The notes under the pieces: generated by a model | What the model was told of the DNA's origin: nothing | Databases searched by the model: none | The model's input: the letters and a program-made list of their open reading frames with translations, nothing else | Part shown: positions 40,030 through 43,913 of the stretch, in pieces | Numbering within the stretch: the first letter of the stretch is position 1 | Layout: every line of letters starts with the position of its first letter | Translations under genes and position numbers: made by a program | DNA from: Streptomyces sp. NRRL F-5123 | GTDB taxonomy: Bacteria > Actinomycetota > Actinomycetes > Streptomycetales > Streptomycetaceae | Length of the DNA: 43,913 nt | Direction of reading: 5' to 3' | Assembly: GCF_000721495.1 (NCBI RefSeq) | Contig: NZ_JOHY01000052.1 | Span: forward strand, 1-43,913

Positions 40030-41811
40030 TCAGGCCGGGTGGGGCTCCGGCAGGGTGGAGGAACGGCCGGTGCCGCGGGCCAGGACGGGCGCCCGGCGCC
40101 ACGCGGCGGGGTCCGGCGAACGGGGCGGGGGGCCCGCGCACACCACGTACTCGTGCGGCGCGACCGCGGTGCGCAGGCCGGGGAGGGCTGCCGTGCAGGC
40201 CGCGTGGAGGGCTGCGGGGTCGGGCGGGGTACGGGCGCCCTGCAGGTAGGCGACGAGGCGGGGCCCCTCGGCGGACGGCTCGGCGAGGACGGCGGCGTGC
40301 TCGGCGGCCGAGGTCCGGCGCACCAGGTCGGTGACGGTCGGGAGGTGGGCCCAGCCCGCGTCGGACAGGAACCAGCCGTCGCCGCGCGGGTCGGGGGCCA
40401 GCCCGGTGCGCTCGCCGATCGCGGCCACCGCGACGTCGCCACCGAGCGAGGCGCACAGCACGCGCTCCACCGCGCGCAGCCACTCGACGGCTTCCGCTGC
40501 GGGCAGCAGGGCCGTGTCCAGGATCGTGGTGAGAGTGACCCTGCGCGGCCTGCTGTCGGCGAAGACGAAGTAGGTGCTGGTGCTGTTGTCGGTGCCGTCG
40601 AGCCAGCGCCAGCGGGTCCGGGCCGCGGCCCGGTCCAGCTCGGCGGCGGTGGGGCGGCCGGTCGCGGGCGCGGTGTGCTCGGCGGAGGTGCGGTAGTTGA
40701 GCCAGCACGACAGGTCGAAGGCGACACCGCGGCGCAGTTCGGCGGCGCGGCGCGCGGCTGCCAGGTCGGCGGGCGGGTAGGCGCCGAAGCGGGCGGCCTG
40801 GAAGACCGCCGGGGTCGCTCGGCCGATGACGTCGGCGACCGTGGCGTCCGTGAGGTCGACGGCGACCGGGACGTCCTGGGTGAACATGCCGACCGCGCCG
40901 TGCAGCCGCGCCCGGGCCCGGTTGCCGACGGTCAACTGGAGAAAGGCGCGGGGCAGTCCGGCGACGAAGCCGGAGACCGCGGCCAGGCCGGCGAACAGCA
41001 CGGTGGCCGGGCTGGAGTTGTGCCGGGCGGCGAGCGCGGGCAGGGCCAGCGCGAGTGCGGGCGAGTGGAATTCGAGGTAGCGGTAGCGGGGCGGCTCCGC
41101 CTCGGCCAGGGCCCGCGGCAGCATGGTCTGCGGCATCGCGGCGAAGGTGCGCTCGTGATGGGCGACCGCCCGCACGCCGCCGCGTACGCCCGCGGCCGTG
41201 CGCTCCCGCTCGGCCTCGCCGAGCATCCGGTACGGCGTCGCGGGCACGGGGGCGCGGGCCGGCTGCGGCGGGAGCAGGGCGCGCAGGTGGTGGCGCATCC
41301 ACTCGGCGCCCTCGTGGTCCACCGCGAGGTGGCACAGCGCGAGGAGGAGGTGGCGGGGGGCGCCGTCGACGACGACGATCGCGGCGCGGACGGGCCACTC
41401 GGCGCCGATGTCGAAGGGTCGGGCGGCGGCTTCGGCCAGGACCTGGGTGGCGAGGGTCTCGCCGGCCTCGGCGGGGCAGTCGTGGACGGCCACGCGCAGC
41501 CGTACGGCGGCGGAGACCCGCTGGACCGGGCCGTCCGGGGTGACGGCGTAGCGGGTGCGCAGGGTGTCGTAGGTGCGGACGAGGTCGGCGAGGGCGTCGA
41601 GAACCTCGTCCTCGGTGAGGCCGGGACGCAGCTTCGCGGCGAAGCGCAGGTTGAGCGGGTCGGTCTGCGGGTGCAGCTCCTCGAAGAGCGTGAGCATGTG
41701 CTGCTGGGCCCAGGTCAGGGGGCCCTCCGCGGGCCCCGGGGCGGGGAGGGCGTGGACGTCGATCGTGCGGTGGCGGGGCCGGATTCCGGGCACACCTGCG
41801 TCGGCCGTCAT
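40030..41811 (-). CDS. Free-standing condensation-domain protein with A-subdomain-like tail (593 aa)
   Basis: ATG at 41811. Condensation-domain features run from PLTWAQQHMLTLFEELHP to about residue 450. The active-site motif is CHLAVDHEG (160-168), so the first His of HHxxxDG is Cys and the Gly is displaced, while the catalytic second His and Asp remain. The region RWRWLDGTDNSTSTYFVF parallels the condensation half of the protein at 17604. The last 110 residues (VLAEPSAEGPRLVAYLQG, ALPGLRTAVAPHEYVVC) resemble the C-terminal subdomain of adenylating enzymes but lack its Lys. It is divergent from the NRPS and shares its regulatory region. Confidence 0.85.
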   Translation of the reverse strand: MTADAGVPGIRPRHRTIDVHALPAPGPAEGPLTWAQQHMLTLFEELHPQTDPLNLRFAAKLRPGLTEDEVLDALADLVRTYDTLRTRYAVTPDGPVQRVSAAVRLRVAVHDCPAEAGETLATQVLAEAAARPFDIGAEWPVRAAIVVVDGAPRHLLLALCHLAVDHEGAEWMRHHLRALLPPQPARAPVPATPYRMLGEAERERTAAGVRGGVRAVAHHERTFAAMPQTMLPRALAEAEPPRYRYLEFHSPALALALPALAARHNSSPATVLFAGLAAVSGFVAGLPRAFLQLTVGNRARARLHGAVGMFTQDVPVAVDLTDATVADVIGRATPAVFQAARFGAYPPADLAAARRAAELRRGVAFDLSCWLNYRTSAEHTAPATGRPTAAELDRAAARTRWRWLDGTDNSTSTYFVFADSRPRRVTLTTILDTALLPAAEAVEWLRAVERVLCASLGGDVAVAAIGERTGLAPDPRGDGWFLSDAGWAHLPTVTDLVRRTSAAEHAAVLAEPSAEGPRLVAYLQGARTPPDPAALHAACTAALPGLRTAVAPHEYVVCAGPPPRSPDPAAWRRAPVLARGTGRSSTLPEPHPA

Positions 41812-41875
41812 GTGCTGCCGCCTTCCTGTCGTACCGGGCCGAGCCGGGGACGCACCCGGTGCGCCGCACGCCGGG

Positions 41876-41889
41876 CGGGAGCGCTCCCG
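41876..41889. promoter_or_regulatory. CebR-type operator 1
   Basis: CGGGAGCGCTCCCG is a perfect 14-bp palindrome, matching 12 of 14 positions of the CebR box TGGGAGCGCTCCCA. It lies 65 bp upstream of the condensation protein start, in promoter position. Confidence 0.6.
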
Positions 41890-41985
41890 GGACAGGGCGG
41901 CTCCCCCGCGGCGGGCGGGTACGGGTACGGGGTGTGCACGCGGGGCGGCCGGCGGCTCGGCACGCTCGCGGTGGTGCATCACATC

Positions 41986-42001
41986 ATTGGTCTAGACCAA
42001 T
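41986..42001. promoter_or_regulatory. DasR-type (dre) operator
   Basis: ATTGGTCTAGACCAAT is a perfect 16-bp palindrome containing the full TGGTCTAGACCA core of DasR responsive elements, known from chitinase and N-acetylglucosamine genes. It is 175 bp upstream of the condensation gene and 587 bp upstream of the NRPS. Confidence 0.75.
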
Positions 42002-42164
42002 ATCCTCGGACGCGCGTCAGTCTGCCAGTTGCCCGTCGAGGCGTCAACGTTCCGCCGTAGGGGCAGGTGAGGCAGGCCGGGAGCGGTGCGCAGAGGCACG
42101 GTCGGGCGCGGGTGCCGGCGCGGGGTACGGACGGCCCGGCCGGAAACCGTACGGCGGTTGGCTC

Positions 42165-42194
42165 TTGACCGGCGGGATGTACGGCTGCTGATAT
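42165..42194 (+). promoter_or_regulatory. Candidate promoter of the NRPS gene
   Basis: TTGACC (42165-42170) and TGATAT (42189-42194) are separated by 18 bp, close to the vegetative sigma-factor consensus. The CebR-type palindrome begins 14 bases after the -10 box, where a bound repressor would block initiation or early elongation. Confidence 0.5.
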
Positions 42195-42207
42195 AGCGGC
42201 CGAACAT

Positions 42208-42221
42208 CGGGAGCGCTCCCA
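42208..42221. promoter_or_regulatory. CebR-type operator 2
   Basis: CGGGAGCGCTCCCA matches 13 of 14 positions of the CebR box TGGGAGCGCTCCCA. It lies directly downstream of the candidate NRPS promoter. Confidence 0.65.
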
Positions 42222-42305
42222 CCCCGCTCGTCCGTTCGCCGGTTGGCAGCCGCGCCCGGTTGCCGCCGGTGGCCGGTGCCGGCGCGGTGCCCTCGGGAGG
42301 GTGCC

Positions 42306-42350
42306 GGACGCGGGAGTGCCGCGGGAGGTGGAGGACGCGGGAGTGCCGCG
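42306..42350 (+). repeat. 18-bp direct repeat in the NRPS leader
   Basis: GGACGCGGGAGTGCCGCG occurs exactly at 42306-42323 and 42333-42350, a 27-bp period. It lies in the presumed untranslated leader. It could be an activator site, but a chance local duplication is equally possible. Confidence 0.7.
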
Positions 42351-42587
42351 CGCCGACCGGCGCCGGAGCAGGCAGCGGGGGCGGCCTCTCCGGCGCCCAG
42401 CGCCGCTCACATGTCCCCGAGCCGTTGCCGTACCGCCCCAGCCGTAGCCCGTACCGTCCGGAGCCGCCGACCGACGCACGCCGTAGGTGGCCCCGCACCG
42501 CATGCCGTCCCAGCCCCGCACCGCCCGAAGTACCTGCCGTACCGGGCGCCGCCCGTAACCGCCCCCCTGACCCCGGAGAGAAGACGA

Positions 42588-43913
42588 GTGAAGACCGGAC
42601 CGCTTACGTACGGCCAGCAGCGGCTGTGGTTCCTGAACGCCTTCGACCCGGACGACCCCTCGCACAACCTCGCCTACGCCCACCGGCTGCGCGGTGCGCT
42701 GGACGTGCCCGCGCTGGAGGCGGCCTTCACCGCCGTGGTCGCCCGGCACGACGCCCTGCGGACCCGTTTCACCGACGCGGGCGGCGAGCCGAGGGCCATC
42801 GTGGAGGACCCGGCACCCGTCGTTGCCGAGCGGGTCGACGCCGCGTCCGCCGACGAGGCCCGGCGGATCGTCGCCGAGCGGACGAACAGGCGCTTCGACC
42901 TCGCCGCGGAGCCGCCCTTCCACGTGACGGTGGTGCGGCTGGCCGCGGACGACCACGTCCTGTGCGTGACGCTGCACCACATCAACGGCGACGGCTGGTC
43001 CCTCAACGTCGTCCAGGAGGAGGTCGCGGCTCTGTACGCGGGCCGGGCGCTGCAGCCGCTGCCGGTCCAGTACAGCGAGCTGGCCGCGGCGGACGAGCCA
43101 CCCGGCGACCCCGGGTGGTGGGTCGAGCGGCTGGCCGGGGCGCCGGACCTCGAGCTGCCGACCGACCGGCCGCGCCCCGCCGAGCGCACGTCCGCGGGCG
43201 GCCAGACCGAGATCGCGCTCCCCGCCGCGCTGGTCGGCGCCGTGCACGAGCTGGCGCGGCGCGTGCGCTGCACGCCGTACATGGTGCTGCTGGCGGCGTA
43301 CGAGGTGCTGCTCGCGCGGCACAGCGGGCAGACCGACTTCTGCGTGGGGACCCCGGCGGCCGGGCGGGGGCGGCCGGAACTGGAGCCGGTCGTCGGCCTG
43401 TTGTCGACGACGATGGTGCTGCGGTGCGACGTGGGCGGTGACCCGGCCTTCAGCGAGCTGCTGCGGGCCACGCGCCGCACCGTGCTGTCGGCGCTCTCCC
43501 ACCCGGGCGTACCGTTCGAGCAGCTGGTGGGCGCGCTCGGCGTCGAGCGGGATCTGAGCCGGACGCCGATCTTCCAGGCGATGTTCGCGCTGCACACGTA
43601 CGGGGACGTCGCCGATCCGCTGCCCGGGCTGCAGGCCGGGCCCTTCCCGCTGGGCTGGCACCCGGCCCGCTGCGACCTGTCGCTCGACCTGCGCGAGCAG
43701 CCTGACGGCTCGCTGCTGGCCTATCTGATCCACAGCGCCGACCTCTTCGACGACGCGACCGCGAAGCGGATGGGCGAGCGCTACCGGCAGCTGCTGGTGT
43801 CGATCGTTGCCGACCCCGAACTGCCGGTGAGCGGGCTGGAGTTGCTGCCGGTGGCGGAGCGGGAGCTGCTGGCGTCGTGGGACGGTCCGGTGGTGGAGCT
43901 GCCGCCGGTGACG
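42588..43913 (+). CDS. Non-ribosomal peptide synthetase, N-terminal condensation domain (partial)
   Basis: GTG at 42588 with GGAGAG nine bases upstream; the frame is open to the window end (442 codons). It starts KTGPLTYGQQRLWFLNAFDP, has FTAVVARHDALRTRFTDAGG and the intact active site LHHINGDGWSLNVV (HHxxxDG at 130-136). It continues VGTPAAGRGRPELEPVVGLL and VPFEQLVGALGVERDLSRTP, ending in the usual linker before an adenylation domain (LELLPVAERELLASW). Beginning with a condensation domain, it should accept an acyl or aminoacyl group from another protein, for which the adenylating genes in this window are candidates. The substrate is not visible. Confidence 0.93.
   Translation, partial: MKTGPLTYGQQRLWFLNAFDPDDPSHNLAYAHRLRGALDVPALEAAFTAVVARHDALRTRFTDAGGEPRAIVEDPAPVVAERVDAASADEARRIVAERTNRRFDLAAEPPFHVTVVRLAADDHVLCVTLHHINGDGWSLNVVQEEVAALYAGRALQPLPVQYSELAAADEPPGDPGWWVERLAGAPDLELPTDRPRPAERTSAGGQTEIALPAALVGAVHELARRVRCTPYMVLLAAYEVLLARHSGQTDFCVGTPAAGRGRPELEPVVGLLSTTMVLRCDVGGDPAFSELLRATRRTVLSALSHPGVPFEQLVGALGVERDLSRTPIFQAMFALHTYGDVADPLPGLQAGPFPLGWHPARCDLSLDLREQPDGSLLAYLIHSADLFDDATAKRMGERYRQLLVSIVADPELPVSGLELLPVAERELLASWDGPVVELPPVT

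Larger units (their letters stand above)
41812..42587. other. Regulatory intergenic region of the NRPS locus
   Basis: No gene is seen in these 776 bp. It holds two CebR-type palindromes, one DasR-type palindrome and a candidate promoter. It also has an exact 18-bp direct repeat GGACGCGGGAGTGCCGCG at 42306-42323 and 42333-42350. The 5' leader of the NRPS would be nearly 390 nt if transcription starts at the candidate promoter. Confidence 0.6.

Noticed and set aside
38993..41869. 958-codon leftward open frame in another frame of the condensation gene
   Set aside because: Arg/Pro-rich translation without motifs; the condensation protein in the neighbouring frame is clear.

Overview
The window reads as a high-GC actinomycete chromosome, most likely Streptomyces. 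Coding sequence is strongly G/C at third positions, GTG/TTG starts and overlapping ATGA/GTGA junctions are frequent, and many families are typical streptomycete ones (DUF6461-like, HxlR, MmyB-type XRE, OmpR two-component pair, IS5-type elements ending in GGGCCTGTCCGG). Pseudogenes and transposon debris suggest an arm-like accessory region. Identifications come from reading translated sequence; no database search was run.

Layout. 1-2.7 kb: a lower-GC, tightly packed four-gene operon of two paralogous small proteins (shared G-[VM]-IDLDAP-x-RDV block, variable Cys/Trp-rich tails) followed by two helical proteins with QxxDG motifs; function unknown. 2.7-4.3 kb: small conserved genes and the tail of a degraded insertion sequence. 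4.9-6.5 kb: an IS5-type element with 21-bp perfect terminal repeats that carries a P-loop kinase gene besides its frameshifted transposase. 6.6-8.8 kb: a STAND/NB-ARC-TPR ATPase. 9-15.5 kb: a decay zone with remnants of peptidase E, a LacI regulator, an SDR, a transposase, a GNAT and an MMPL exporter, interspersed with intact DUF1330, TetR and isochorismatase-like genes. 15.8-17.3 kb: a lipase-like alpha/beta hydrolase.

17.6-30.8 kb looks like specialised metabolism: an adenylation-condensation didomain protein without a carrier domain, an SRPBCC protein, a metallo-beta-lactamase-fold hydrolase divergent from an HxlR regulator, an Fe-S-type regulator candidate, an 84-aa protein homologous to the C-terminal domain of a flavin monooxygenase in the same window, a free-standing adenylating enzyme, and a leftward operon with start/stop overlaps encoding flavin monooxygenase, FMN alpha-hydroxy-acid oxidase, cytochrome P450 and CPA2-type antiporter. 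A LacI-type palindrome lies just before this operon. A two-component system follows.

33.4-39.97 kb is mixed: a KilB-like protein, a macrodomain, a ribbon-helix-helix/Fic-like toxin-antitoxin candidate, a frameshifted AraC regulator, two NTF2-like proteins, an IS630 remnant, a DksA/TraR zinc finger protein and an XRE regulator. 40.0-43.9 kb has a free-standing condensation protein divergent from a non-ribosomal peptide synthetase that runs off the right edge. The 776-bp region between them holds two CebR-type palindromes and one DasR-type palindrome, suggesting that cello-oligosaccharide and N-acetylglucosamine status control the synthetase. Whether the 17.6-30.8 kb genes and the 40-43.9 kb synthetase form one pathway is inference: they share an unusual condensation-domain type and LacI-type operators, but unrelated genes lie between them.
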